Shown here one piece after another: positions 1 through 8,875 of a stretch of 64,000 nucleotides of DNA. The notes under the pieces were generated by a model that saw only the letters and a program-made list of their open reading frames with translations, had not been told where the DNA came from and made no database searches. The DNA is taken from positions 62,001-126,000 of the forward strand of contig CAZPBN010000005.1 of the NCBI GenBank assembly GCA_964584935.1. The letters run 5' to 3'. This DNA comes from CAZPBN01 sp964584935 (GTDB lineage: Bacteria > Acidobacteriota > Aminicenantia > Aminicenantales > Aminicenantaceae). The stretch's first letter is position 1. Every line of letters begins with the position of its first letter. A program made the position numbers and the translations under genes.

Positions 1-729
1 ATAAAATTTGATAAGTTGACAAAGTATTATGGAAACATTTGTGCGGTGAATAATGTTAGTTTTGAAGTCAAAAAAGGTGAAATTCTGGGACTGCTTGGGC
101 CTAACGGAGCAGGGAAGACAACCATTTATAGAATATTAACGGGCTATCTTAGTCCAACCTCCGGAAGAATCAGGGTAAAAAAGTTAAATATTTATGACAA
201 TATAATAGAAATTAAAAAGTGTATCGGTTATCTTCCTGAAGAAGCACCTATTTATCATGACATGCTTGTCTATGATTATTTAAACTATGTCGCAGATATT
301 CGCCGAATTCCTAAGGACGGTAAGCTTGAGCATATTCGAAAACTGACAGATCTTTGCAATCTTAATGAAGTCATGCATTATTCTATTGATGAACTTTCAA
401 AAGGTTACAGGCAAAGAGTGGGAATAGCTCATGCTTTAATGGGTGATCCTGAAATTCTTATTCTTGATGAGCCGACTACAGGCTTGGATCCCAACCAAAT
501 TTCAGAAACGCGGGAGATAATAAAACGAATAGGAAAAGTAAAAACAATTATGTTTTCGACTCACATTCTTAGTGAAGCAGAACAAACCTGTGACCGCATT
601 GTGATTATCAATGAAGGAAAGATCGTTGCTGATGATAATTTAGAGGGATTAAGAAAAACAGTCAAAGAGAAGTCTTTTGAGAAAATATTCAGAAAATTGA
701 CCAGGGGAAACAAAAATGCAAAAAGCTAA
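1..729 (+). CDS. GldA-like ABC transporter ATP-binding subunit (5' end cut by window edge)
   Basis: Cytoplasmic ATPase of an ABC exporter. The frame is open from base 1 (IKFDKLTKYYG), so the start codon probably lies just upstream. In view: Walker A GPNGAGKTT near residue 33, signature LSKGYRQRVGIA, Walker B ILILDEPTTGLDP and the H-loop STHILSEAE. The last 14 bases overlap the permease gene, so the two are translationally coupled. The following permease, GldG-like subunit and DUF4340 protein match the Gld/Nos-type exporter layout. The gliding-motility label is only by homology. The same architecture is common in non-gliding bacteria, and the substrate is unknown. Confidence 0.93.
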   Translation: MKFDKLTKYYGNICAVNNVSFEVKKGEILGLLGPNGAGKTTIYRILTGYLSPTSGRIRVKKLNIYDNIIEIKKCIGYLPEEAPIYHDMLVYDYLNYVADIRRIPKDGKLEHIRKLTDLCNLNEVMHYSIDELSKGYRQRVGIAHALMGDPEILILDEPTTGLDPNQISETREIIKRIGKVKTIMFSTHILSEAEQTCDRIVIINEGKIVADDNLEGLRKTVKEKSFEKIFRKLTRGNKNAKS

Positions 730-1423
730 ACACATATTTAAAAAGGAATTTAAATCTTATTTTTATTCTCCTATTGCTTACATTGTTATTTCAGTTTTTC
801 TAGTAGTAATAGGCTGGTTGTTTTTTTCCACTTTTTTTCTAAACAAACAGGCAAATCTCAATCGTTTCTTTTCTCTTCTTCCCATTACGTTTTCTTTTAT
901 TATTCCGGCTGTCACCATGCGTCTTTTATCTGAGGAGGTCAATGTTGGTTCTTATGAAATGTTGCTGACAATGCCAGTGACATTTGTTGACGTTATAATA
1001 GGAAAGTTTCTAGCAGCTGTGGCTTTTGTAGGGGTTATGCTTTTACCTACTCTAGTTTATGCTCTGTCAGTGTCTTTCGTAGGAAAACTCGATTGGGGTC
1101 CTGTTATTGGAGGATATCTCGGTGCAATGTTACTGGGAATGAGTTATTGTTCCATTGGATTGCTGGCTTCTTCCTTAACGAGAAATCAGGTTGTTGCCTT
1201 CATAATTGGAATGGCTATTTGTTTTACTTTAACTCTTTTGGTTGATTTCATGCTGTTTTTCCTTCCAAATGTTTTTGTTGAGACGTTTCAATACCTGAGT
1301 GCCAATTACCATTTTCAGAATATTGCCAACGGTGTTATTGATTCCCGGAATATCATATATTTTCTATCCGTATCCTTTGTATCATTGTATGGAGCTAATC
1401 TAATTATGCGGGAAAAGAAATAA
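716..1423 (+). CDS. ABC-2 type permease (GldF/NosY-like)
   Basis: A 235-residue inner-membrane permease. It has about six hydrophobic segments, beginning with SPIAYIVISVFLVVIGWLFF and ending before the RREKK-like basic tail. The conserved ABC-2 motif RLLSEEVNVGSYEMLLTMP after the second segment is the family's coupling region. The start overlaps the ATPase gene and the next gene begins 10 bases downstream, so this is an operon. It should form the channel with the ATPase at 1-729. Substrate not predictable. Confidence 0.9.
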   Translation: MQKAKHIFKKEFKSYFYSPIAYIVISVFLVVIGWLFFSTFFLNKQANLNRFFSLLPITFSFIIPAVTMRLLSEEVNVGSYEMLLTMPVTFVDVIIGKFLAAVAFVGVMLLPTLVYALSVSFVGKLDWGPVIGGYLGAMLLGMSYCSIGLLASSLTRNQVVAFIIGMAICFTLTLLVDFMLFFLPNVFVETFQYLSANYHFQNIANGVIDSRNIIYFLSVSFVSLYGANLIMREKK

Positions 1424-1433
1424 GGAGTTAAAA

Positions 1434-3665
1434 ATGGAAGGTCGAAAAAAGATGTCAAAATATTATAAATTTTTTCTTTATTTATTGATTGTTGTTTTGA
1501 TTAATCTTGTTGGTTTAAAGCTTTTTTTCCGAATTGATTTAACAGCAAATAATCTCTATTCCTTATCTAAGGCAAGCAAAAAGGCTGCTTCTACTTTAAA
1601 AGAACCTCTAACCATTAATGTGTTTTTCACCAAAAATCTTCCTGCTCCTTATAATAATGTGGAAAACTATCTTCATGACCTATTGGAAGCTTATTCTCTG
1701 AGGAGTGATGGTAATCTTAGTTATCGGTTTTTTGATGTCAGTGCGAAGGAAGGAGATTTGAGCGAAAAAGCTGAAGAGAATAGAAAGAAAGCTCAGGATT
1801 ATGGAATTTATCCGGTCAATGTTAGAAAAATTGAGCAGGATGAGGCTAAGGTTCAGAGAGCATACATGGGGATGGTTTTTATCCATGGAGATATCATTGA
1901 GAGACTTCCTGCTGTGACTTCAACTGATGGTCTTGAGTATAAAATAACCAGCACAATTCAAAAGATGAATAATAAAATATCAGCACTACTGAATTTGAAA
2001 GAAAAAATAAAGATAAAGTTGGTTCAGTCTTCTTCTCTTATGAACATTGCCCGAGAAATAAATCTTGAAGGATTGAATCAATTAGAAAGGGAAATAGATG
2101 ATATTGTTGATGAGTTGAACAAGAAAACATATGACCAGCTGGAATATGTCTATATCGATCCTTCTGTGGACGAGGTTGAAAAAAAAGAAATAGCATCGTT
2201 CAGACGTTTCGAGCTTCAATGGCCAGAATTTCAAAGCACAGATGGAAATATCATAAAAGCAGGAAGGGGAACCCTGGCAATTGGAATAGAATATGATGAA
2301 AAATCCGTTGAACGAAATTTACTCAAACGAAGCCTTAATTTAACCTCAGAAGGATTTCAAGAACAATTTGATATCATTGACCGGGAGATTATTCAGAGTT
2401 TTATCGAAGAAAATATTGATAACATCATAGATATCAATGAGGAGATTGGTTATCTCTCAACTCACGGGGCTCTTCCTTTGTCTTCCAATTTGCCTCCACA
2501 GCTTCAGGGAATGCAGCAGCAACAACCCGAAGAGTTAACAAGATTCAATTCGCTTTTGAGTGAAAGCTATAGTGTTAAACAGGTCAGTATTGAAAAAAAT
2601 GGGATTCCTGAAAGCCTCGATACACTCATTATTTCGGCTCCAAAGGAAAATTTTTCAGATTGGGAATTATTGCAGATTGATCAGTTTCTCATGAAAGGAA
2701 AATCATTGGCCATTTTTCTGGAGGCTTTTAATGAAATGCAGCAACCCCAACAGTCTCCATACGGAACGAGGAGATCGGTTTATATTCCTTTGAATACAGG
2801 ATTGCAAAAATTGATCAATCATTATGGTGCCAAGGTGAAGAAATCCTATATTATGGATGAGAATTGTTTTGTTAATACTGATTCCAGAGGTGGAGAAATG
2901 CCTATTTATTTTGCACCCCTGATAAAAAATGAAAAGATCAATCATAAACTGGATTTTCTAAGAAACATTAAAGGATTGATCATGTTGAAGGCGTCTCCTG
3001 TAGAAACAGATAAGGAAAAGATCGATCAATATAAACTGAAAGCCTATAGACTTTTTTCATCCTCTAATAAATCTTGGGAACTGTCAGGACGCATTGATTT
3101 GAATCCTTTTACAATCCGTCCTCCGGCTAATAAAGAAGAAATGAAAAGCTATCCTTTGGCCTATATTATTGAAGGTGAATTCCCCAGTTATTTTAAAGAC
3201 AAACCCGTTCCAGAAAAGCCCCAGGAATCATCTGAAGATGAAGATGAAAATGAAGAAAAAGAAGAACCGTCGGAAAATCAGGATAAAGAAACAGAAAAGG
3301 TGGAAACCAAAATTAAAGCAAGGAAAGGAATACTCAATCAGGGAAAACCGGGAAAAATATTCATTATAGGAACTGCTGAAATACTTAAAGATAATGTTCT
3401 GGATGAAGAAGGAACCTCTTCAAATTCCGTTTTTGTTTTGAACACTCTTGATTATTTGAATAATCGTACAGATATTGCAGTGATGAGAAGTAAAAACCAG
3501 ACTTTTAATCCCATAAGAGATACCAAGGTGGGAACGCGCACCTTCCTGAAAATATTGAATATCGGAGGATTGCCTGTTTTATTTATTGTTGTTGGATTCA
3601 TCATTTGGTTCCGGCGTAAATCCAAGAGAAAAATGATTCAAAACCTCTTTTTGCAGAAAAAATAA
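1434..3665 (+). CDS. GldG-like ABC exporter auxiliary membrane protein
   Basis: A 743-residue protein with one N-terminal membrane segment (about residues 12-33), a large extracytoplasmic domain and one C-terminal membrane segment (about 708-728) followed by a basic tail. The sequence around LYSLSKASKKAASTLKEPL is typical of the GldG/DUF4350-type uncharacterised ABC component. Residues about 590-625 form a Glu/Lys-rich low-complexity stretch. The Shine-Dalgarno AAGGAG sits 7 bases before the chosen ATG. A later in-frame ATG (MSKYYK) has no ribosome-binding site of its own. Likely a periplasmic partner of the exporter encoded upstream. Confidence 0.85.
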   Translation: MEGRKKMSKYYKFFLYLLIVVLINLVGLKLFFRIDLTANNLYSLSKASKKAASTLKEPLTINVFFTKNLPAPYNNVENYLHDLLEAYSLRSDGNLSYRFFDVSAKEGDLSEKAEENRKKAQDYGIYPVNVRKIEQDEAKVQRAYMGMVFIHGDIIERLPAVTSTDGLEYKITSTIQKMNNKISALLNLKEKIKIKLVQSSSLMNIAREINLEGLNQLEREIDDIVDELNKKTYDQLEYVYIDPSVDEVEKKEIASFRRFELQWPEFQSTDGNIIKAGRGTLAIGIEYDEKSVERNLLKRSLNLTSEGFQEQFDIIDREIIQSFIEENIDNIIDINEEIGYLSTHGALPLSSNLPPQLQGMQQQQPEELTRFNSLLSESYSVKQVSIEKNGIPESLDTLIISAPKENFSDWELLQIDQFLMKGKSLAIFLEAFNEMQQPQQSPYGTRRSVYIPLNTGLQKLINHYGAKVKKSYIMDENCFVNTDSRGGEMPIYFAPLIKNEKINHKLDFLRNIKGLIMLKASPVETDKEKIDQYKLKAYRLFSSSNKSWELSGRIDLNPFTIRPPANKEEMKSYPLAYIIEGEFPSYFKDKPVPEKPQESSEDEDENEEKEEPSENQDKETEKVETKIKARKGILNQGKPGKIFIIGTAEILKDNVLDEEGTSSNSVFVLNTLDYLNNRTDIAVMRSKNQTFNPIRDTKVGTRTFLKILNIGGLPVLFIVVGFIIWFRRKSKRKMIQNLFLQKK

Positions 3666-3683
3666 AATAAGGAGGATACAGCG

Positions 3684-4673
3684 ATGAAATTTGGAAAAGA
3701 ATATATCATTCCCATTGTCATAATTGTTATCTTGTTAGCTTATTTGATATTCAGTGGCGGGCAAAACAAGATGAGCTATGAAGTTCCAGAGATGGAAAAG
3801 ATAGAAGAAAATGAGGTCAACAGGATTGTAATCACCCAGGGAGATGACAAGATAGTGTTGAAAAAGTTTAAAGAAGGATGGAAGATTATGCCGCAAGAAT
3901 ATCTAGCGAATGAAGATAAAGTAACTCGAATGATGACAGTGATAAAGGATTTATCTATAACAGAATTGACTTCAAAGAAAAAGGACTATCAGCGTTATGA
4001 ACTGGATAAGGATAATAAAATCATTGTTAAAGCGTTCAAGGATGATGAAATTTTAAGGGAATTTGATATAGGGAAGATTTCTCCGACCTACAGTCATACT
4101 TTTATTAAATTATCCGATGATCTGAATGTTTACAGTGCAAGAGAATCTTTTAGAAATGATTTTGATGTTGAAATCGAAGAATTGAGGAACAAAGAAGTTT
4201 TGGCGTTTGACCGAAATGAGATATCAAAGATTCAGATAGCAGGAAAGGATGAGATTTATCAATTCGAGAAAAAAATACATCCTATAGAGAAAGAAATTGA
4301 AGGAGGGCCAGAAGAAAAAGGAAAAGAAAAACCCAAAGTTTATAAGGATGAAGATGGATGGTTAACACCTGACGGAGAAGTGGGGAGTAAGAGCGAAATT
4401 GAATCTTTTTTATCAAGATTATCCTCTTTAACCTGTGATAGTTTTATAGAAGAAAAAAATAAAGATGATTTTAAAGAGCCTGTTTTTGAGATTATTCTTA
4501 AGGGGGCTAAAGATTATTCTCTAAAAATATTTGAAAAACAGGAAAAGGATGGAGGCAAATATCCGGCGGTTTCTTCAGAAAGTGAGTATCCCTTCTTATT
4601 GTCTACTTACAATGCAGAGGATTTGATGAAGAAAAAAGATGATTTCTTAAAAAAGGAGGAAAAATCCAAATAA
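3684..4673 (+). CDS. DUF4340 domain-containing membrane-anchored protein
   Basis: A 329-residue protein with one N-terminal membrane anchor (about residues 8-25) and an extracytoplasmic domain. It contains recurring DUF4340-type strands such as INRIVITQ-like and WKIMPQEYLANEDKV. The gene follows the GldG-like gene by 18 bases with a good AAGGAGG site and is the usual last member of this exporter operon. A Glu/Lys-rich insert lies near residues 200-220. A decayed second copy of parts of this gene lies at 7390-7570. Role unknown beyond association with the exporter. Confidence 0.82.
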   Translation: MKFGKEYIIPIVIIVILLAYLIFSGGQNKMSYEVPEMEKIEENEVNRIVITQGDDKIVLKKFKEGWKIMPQEYLANEDKVTRMMTVIKDLSITELTSKKKDYQRYELDKDNKIIVKAFKDDEILREFDIGKISPTYSHTFIKLSDDLNVYSARESFRNDFDVEIEELRNKEVLAFDRNEISKIQIAGKDEIYQFEKKIHPIEKEIEGGPEEKGKEKPKVYKDEDGWLTPDGEVGSKSEIESFLSRLSSLTCDSFIEEKNKDDFKEPVFEIILKGAKDYSLKIFEKQEKDGGKYPAVSSESEYPFLLSTYNAEDLMKKKDDFLKKEEKSK

Positions 4674-4882
4674 ATATAGAATGAGACTTTATTATTCAAA
4701 ATCGGATTGTTCCTAAAAAAAGGATACTTTATTGGGTGAAAAGGGGAGGTGTTTAATACGAAATCGCCATTATTGTAAAAAAATAAGTTTTGTTTTATAA
4801 GTGTCCAAGGGATATAACAACAATTAAGTTTTTATAGAGAGAAATTTTTTTTGAGGATTTATATTGAAGGAGGGCTTGTAAA

Positions 4883-7156
4883 ATGAATAACAATCTTTTC
4901 CATTCAAAAATTTTTATAGTTTTGGTATTAGTTCTGTTTATTCATTTGATATCATTTGATGTTTTTTCCCAGAATATTGATTCAAAGAAAAATGAGATAG
5001 TAAAGTTAATCCTGCAGGGTAAGGAATATTTCCATAACAGTGAATATTACCGGGCGCTAAATAATTTTTTTAAAGCCAAGAATTTAATAAAAACATCAAA
5101 AAAAGCAGAAAGAACAATTTTATCCCGGGAAATGGCAGAAGTGTATTTGCACATTGCTATAACTTATTTTGCTCTGGATGAAAGCTACGAAGCCGAAAAA
5201 AACCTAAAGAAATTATTCAAGATTCAGCCGGAGATGGGTATTGAAAAGACTCTCTATTCCTCTGATTTTATTGACCTTTTTGAAAAGACAAAGAAAGAAT
5301 ATACTGAAACTGAAAAAACTAAAGAACAAAAGTTAAAGGAAGTGGAAAAAGAAGAACCGGTGGTAAGAGAAAAAACTGGTGAAGAGACAAAGAGACACGG
5401 GAAAAGAGAACTGGAAAGAAAGAAATTTCCCTGGTTGATTGCTGGAGGAGTGATTGTTGGGGTAGGAGGTGTGGCTGCTGCTTTATTATTAGGAGGACCT
5501 GATACAGGAACCATTCAAGTGAATTCGACACCTTCGGGGGCAACAGTCTATCTTGACGGATCAGATACAGGACAGGTTACAAATTGTACCTTAAGTGATG
5601 TTTCAAAAGGCTCTCATACACTAAAGCTTATAAAGGAAGGTTATATGGATTACGAGAAATCTGTAGAAGTGAAAGGGGGAGAAACCGAGACAATAAATGT
5701 CGATTTAACAGCCAATACTATAGATATATCGGATCCATTTGAAGGAAAGATCTGGTTTAAAGGATTTGATGTGGATATAGAATGGACAACAGGTGGTGGG
5801 ATTGCTTCGGGAGTGATTAATAATAATTATTACGGAGGGAATTCTGTTTCTGAAGAGAAAAATATTTCATCTGCTTACCTTAACAATTTTTCGCCGTTTG
5901 ATAAGGGCTTCATGAAAAATCATCGTATTTTACAGAGAATGAAAATACAGAGTAGAAAGATAAAAAATGAAGGAGTATCAGAAAGATTAAAAACCAATAA
6001 TGGAGAATTGATTTCAGAGGAACATTCACTTATTGGAAGAAAAAAAGAAAAGAATTCTTCAGGTGCAAAGAAAAAAAATGATTCGGTTTTAATTCAGGAA
6101 TTAGAAAGGCAAGCTGTTCCCGTTTTTCCATCTGATTTTAATCAATCAGTCAATATTTCTTATAATAATAAACAAAAAGATTCGGATAATTTAGCCATAA
6201 CAAATGTAAAAATTGAGCTTTATAGAGGAACGAACAGAGTAAGAATTATTGCCTCTAACACCAGCAATGATGGATCTTATACTTGGACGGTTCCTAAAGC
6301 TCTATCCAACGGGACAAATTACAGTGTGAGGATTTCGTGTGCAGCAGAGCCAAATGTCTATGGACAGAGCGATAGATTTGAGATAAAAAACTTTCCTAAA
6401 ATTGATTGGATCAATATACCCGCAGGTTCATTTAAGATGGGGGATAATTTCAATGAGGGTGAATCGGATGAAACTCCGGTGCACAATGTGTATCTTGACA
6501 GATTTTATATATCGAAATATGAGATCACCCATGAACAGTTTATATGTTTTCTTAATGGTATTGGAGCGGATCAGGACGGAAGCTATAATGGAAAGGAATT
6601 AATAGATATGGATGATATCGACTGCGCGATAGGATACGATGGTAAATTTTACTTTGAAGGAAGTTCCAGTGCAGAGACCATAAGAACACCGGTTATAGAA
6701 GTAACCTGGCATGGAGCAAATGAGTTTTGTGAATGGCTGGCTGAAAAGACAGGAGAAAATATTCTTCTTCCCACAGAAGCACAGTGGGAGAAAGCAGCTC
6801 GGGGTACGGATCAAAGGCGGTATCCATGGGGAAATAGTAACCCTAACAACAATCGGGCAAATTACAATCACAATGTTGGAAAAGTAAAGCCAGTGGGATC
6901 ATATCCTGCCGGAGTATCCCCTTACGGAGTTCATGATATGGCAGGAAACGTATGGGAATTGTGCAAGGACTGGTATGATGCAAACTATTACAGTTATTCT
7001 CCTTCAGATAATCCTCAGGGACCTTCCAGTGGATCTTCGCGGATAAAACGAGGTGGCAGCTTTACAAGTATAGAATATCATATTCGTTCAGCTAATCGCG
7101 GATATGTTCCTCCTTCCGATAGTAAAAACAACATTGGTTTTCGCATTTCCAAGTAA
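4883..7156 (+). CDS. Exported TPR / PEGA / Kre9-like / SUMF1-like multidomain protein
   Basis: 757 residues with a signal peptide (1-29). In order: a helical TPR-like region (about 35-135), a charged linker, a membrane segment (184-204), a PEGA domain (208-276, with STPSGATVYLDGSDTG) and a beta-sandwich resembling Ser/Thr-rich Kre9/Knh1 domains. The sandwich is split into 280-302 and 438-501 by a roughly 135-residue Lys/Ser/Asn-rich insert. A formylglycine-generating-enzyme-like (SUMF1) domain follows at 507-757. The SUMF1 core is recognisable (IPAGSFKMGD, GVHDMAGNVWELCKDWY, RIKRGGSF), but the usual catalytic Cys in the RCAxR position is Ser (HIRSANR). It is therefore probably a binding or scaffold module, not an active FGE. 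AAGGAGG precedes the ATG. It stands alone after a 209-base gap. Confidence 0.85.
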   Translation: MNNNLFHSKIFIVLVLVLFIHLISFDVFSQNIDSKKNEIVKLILQGKEYFHNSEYYRALNNFFKAKNLIKTSKKAERTILSREMAEVYLHIAITYFALDESYEAEKNLKKLFKIQPEMGIEKTLYSSDFIDLFEKTKKEYTETEKTKEQKLKEVEKEEPVVREKTGEETKRHGKRELERKKFPWLIAGGVIVGVGGVAAALLLGGPDTGTIQVNSTPSGATVYLDGSDTGQVTNCTLSDVSKGSHTLKLIKEGYMDYEKSVEVKGGETETINVDLTANTIDISDPFEGKIWFKGFDVDIEWTTGGGIASGVINNNYYGGNSVSEEKNISSAYLNNFSPFDKGFMKNHRILQRMKIQSRKIKNEGVSERLKTNNGELISEEHSLIGRKKEKNSSGAKKKNDSVLIQELERQAVPVFPSDFNQSVNISYNNKQKDSDNLAITNVKIELYRGTNRVRIIASNTSNDGSYTWTVPKALSNGTNYSVRISCAAEPNVYGQSDRFEIKNFPKIDWINIPAGSFKMGDNFNEGESDETPVHNVYLDRFYISKYEITHEQFICFLNGIGADQDGSYNGKELIDMDDIDCAIGYDGKFYFEGSSSAETIRTPVIEVTWHGANEFCEWLAEKTGENILLPTEAQWEKAARGTDQRRYPWGNSNPNNNRANYNHNVGKVKPVGSYPAGVSPYGVHDMAGNVWELCKDWYDANYYSYSPSDNPQGPSSGSSRIKRGGSFTSIEYHIRSANRGYVPPSDSKNNIGFRISK

Positions 7157-7389
7157 AAAGGATAACTGTATCCGGTTAACGGATATCCGAAAATCTCTTT
7201 CTTCCCAAAGGGATTTTTGGGTTAAGGAAAGAAATCCCCATTTCCTTTCCACGATAGGAATGTTTTTTTAGTTGATAATGTTTATTATTTAATTCCACTT
7301 GGAATAAATCAGACAGCATAAATAGAAATTTTCTTTTGTTCTATAAATAAGAAAACTATGGTTAGCATGAATTTTAGGAAGGCAATAAA

Positions 7390-7570
7390 AGAATATCGTT
7401 CAGAAATGATTTTGATATTGAGATGAAAGAATAAGGTGATAAAGGGGTATTGACATTTGACAAAAAAAATGGAAGTTAGAGATTATAATTATATATTCTG
7501 TGGTCTTTTCAAGAAGTGAGTATCTTTTTTATTGCCTGCTTACAATAAAGAGGATTTGATGAAGAAACAA
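7390..7570 (+). pseudogene. Decayed fragment of a DUF4340 gene (copy of 3684-4673)
   Basis: Two pieces of this gap align with the intact DUF4340 gene. From 7390 the frame reads RISFRNDFDIEMKE, a stop, then GDKGVLTFD, matching RESFRNDFDVEIEELRNKEVLAFD of the intact protein without indels. From about 7510, SEYL...LLPAYNKEDLMKK matches its C-terminus SEYPFLLSTYNAEDLMKK, but one base is missing in a T run, so it is frameshifted. About 300 bases between the pieces are gone. The rest of 7157-7611 shows only weak hairpins and nothing else recognisable. Confidence 0.75.
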
Positions 7571-7611
7571 ACAGGGAACAAGTATGATAGAATTGTTTTT
7601 AAAGGAGACAT

Positions 7612-8184
7612 ATGAAAATATTAGGTATCAATGGAAGTCCCCGTAAAGGCGGGAATACAGATATCCTTTTAGATAAGTCGTTGGAAGCAGCCAAAGACAA
7701 TGGTTGGGAGACAGAAAAGATTATTTTAAATCTATTGAACATCAATACCCTCCAGGAAAAAGAATACTATGATGTCAACGGAGAGGGTTTATCCCCCATA
7801 AGGGATGATATGCAAATTATCTATAGGGGAGTCAAAGAATGTGACGCTGTTATTCTTGCCTCCCCGATTTTTTTCGGCAGTCTTTCCGCTCAGATAAAGA
7901 TTATGGTTGATCGTTTCCAGTGTGTGTGGGTTTCTAAAAATTTGCTGAAAAAAGATGTTTTTACTCAAAAGAAGGCGGGGGGATTTATATGCACAGCCGC
8001 TTCCCACAGAAAAGATTTTTTCCTAAACGCCAAGTCTATAGTCTGCAACTTATTTCAGGTCATTAGAGCCCCCTATAAAGCAGAATTGTTTTGTCCAGGA
8101 CTGGAAGAAAAAGGAGAGGTCATGAAACATCCAGATTTTATGGAAAATGCTTATAATTTTGGGAAAAAAATAATTTTATATTGA
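7612..8184 (+). CDS. NAD(P)H-dependent FMN reductase / iron-sulfur flavoprotein-like
   Basis: A 190-residue flavodoxin-fold protein. The FMN-phosphate loop is GINGSPRKGGNTDILL at the N-terminus and the second flavin-binding segment is ILASPIFFGSLSAQIKIMVDR. Members of this group often carry a C-x-x-C iron-sulfur motif after the first beta-alpha unit. Here that position (LNINTLQEKEYYDV) has no cysteines, so it is probably a flavin-only reductase. AAAGGAGACAT precedes the ATG. The gene appears monocistronic, between the DUF4340 relic and a convergent minus-strand gene. Substrate unknown. Confidence 0.85.
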   Translation: MKILGINGSPRKGGNTDILLDKSLEAAKDNGWETEKIILNLLNINTLQEKEYYDVNGEGLSPIRDDMQIIYRGVKECDAVILASPIFFGSLSAQIKIMVDRFQCVWVSKNLLKKDVFTQKKAGGFICTAASHRKDFFLNAKSIVCNLFQVIRAPYKAELFCPGLEEKGEVMKHPDFMENAYNFGKKIILY

Positions 8185-8236
8185 TTTTCTCTTCATTCTT
8201 TCTCCCAAAAAGAATTTTTATTTATTATTTTCTATA

Positions 8237-8275
8237 TATACTGTAAAGAAAGAATCAATATACTGTTAAGAAAAG
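8237..8275. repeat. Short imperfect direct repeat, 22-base spacing
   Basis: TATACTGTAAAGAAAGA and TATACTGTTAAGAAAAGA occur 22 bases apart in the gap between convergent genes ending at 8184 and 8408. The spacing is about two helical turns, as for paired protein-binding sites, but no promoter is obvious beside it. Confidence 0.3.
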
Positions 8276-8407
8276 ATGAATAAAATCAGTTGATCCAATA
8301 ATTAGGCAAATATTCAGAGTGAATGATCAAAAAAAATCAGTCTCTGTTTTTTTATATAATATTTTGTCTGTTAAGCAAAAGGGAAGAGACTTTTTCTTCT
8401 TCAATTC

Positions 8408-8695
8408 TTATTGGAATATTTTAAAAGCTTTTTTTATTAAAACATTCAATTCCTCTCCTAAATTATCTAAACTTTTTTTCAAATCTTCCCATGATTCTTG
8501 ACTTGATTGACGCAATTCCTCCAATTTGCTATTGGCTTTATCTTTTTTATCACGTAATTCTTTAATTCGCTCCTCGTACTCGGCTTTCACATCTGCTGAC
8601 GCCTTGTCGGCTTTGGCTTCGAGTTTTTGGATTTCAGCCTCCCATCCTTTCAATTGAGCTGTCAGTTTGTCAATATATTTATTTCTCTCTTCCAT
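8408..8695 (-). CDS. Small coiled-coil protein (sll1863-type stress protein-like)
   Basis: 95 residues, almost entirely charged amphipathic helix: repeated heptads of Lys/Glu/Leu from residue 5 to about 70, then a more hydrophobic tail ELNVLIKKAFKIF. No signal peptide. The pattern fits the short coiled-coil proteins annotated as sll1863-family stress response, where function is only broadly assigned. TAAAGGAG stands 8 bases before the ATG, and a sigma-70-like promoter (8730-8758) lies just upstream. Monocistronic. Confidence 0.75.
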   Translation of the reverse strand: MEERNKYIDKLTAQLKGWEAEIQKLEAKADKASADVKAEYEERIKELRDKKDKANSKLEELRQSSQESWEDLKKSLDNLGEELNVLIKKAFKIFQ

Positions 8696-8729
8696 TCAAA
8701 ATCTCCTTTATTGAGTTTATTTAATTTGT

Positions 8730-8758
8730 ATAATATATTTATTCTTAGGGAAATACAA
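8730..8758 (-). promoter_or_regulatory. Sigma-70-type promoter for the coiled-coil gene
   Basis: On the minus strand TTGTAT, a 17-base spacer and TATTAT lie 35 bases upstream of the start at 8695. Position and spacing fit; the -35 box is a moderate match. Confidence 0.45.
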
Positions 8759-8875
8759 GAATAATAGATTTAAAATATGACGAATTGCGAGGTTAGCATC
8801 TTCAATGATTTTAAAGGAGATTTTTGATTTTGGGGTAGTCATACTGGATATTTGAGATTAATGGAGTTTCCTAAT

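Noticed and set aside
4883..7156. Active formylglycine-generating enzyme
   Set aside because: The Cys of the RCAxR-type motif is Ser, and no sulfatase gene is nearby.
7169..7250. Terminator hairpins after the SUMF1-like gene
   Set aside because: TATCCG/CGGATA and GGAAAG/CTTTCC stems form, but neither is followed by a T-run on the plus strand.
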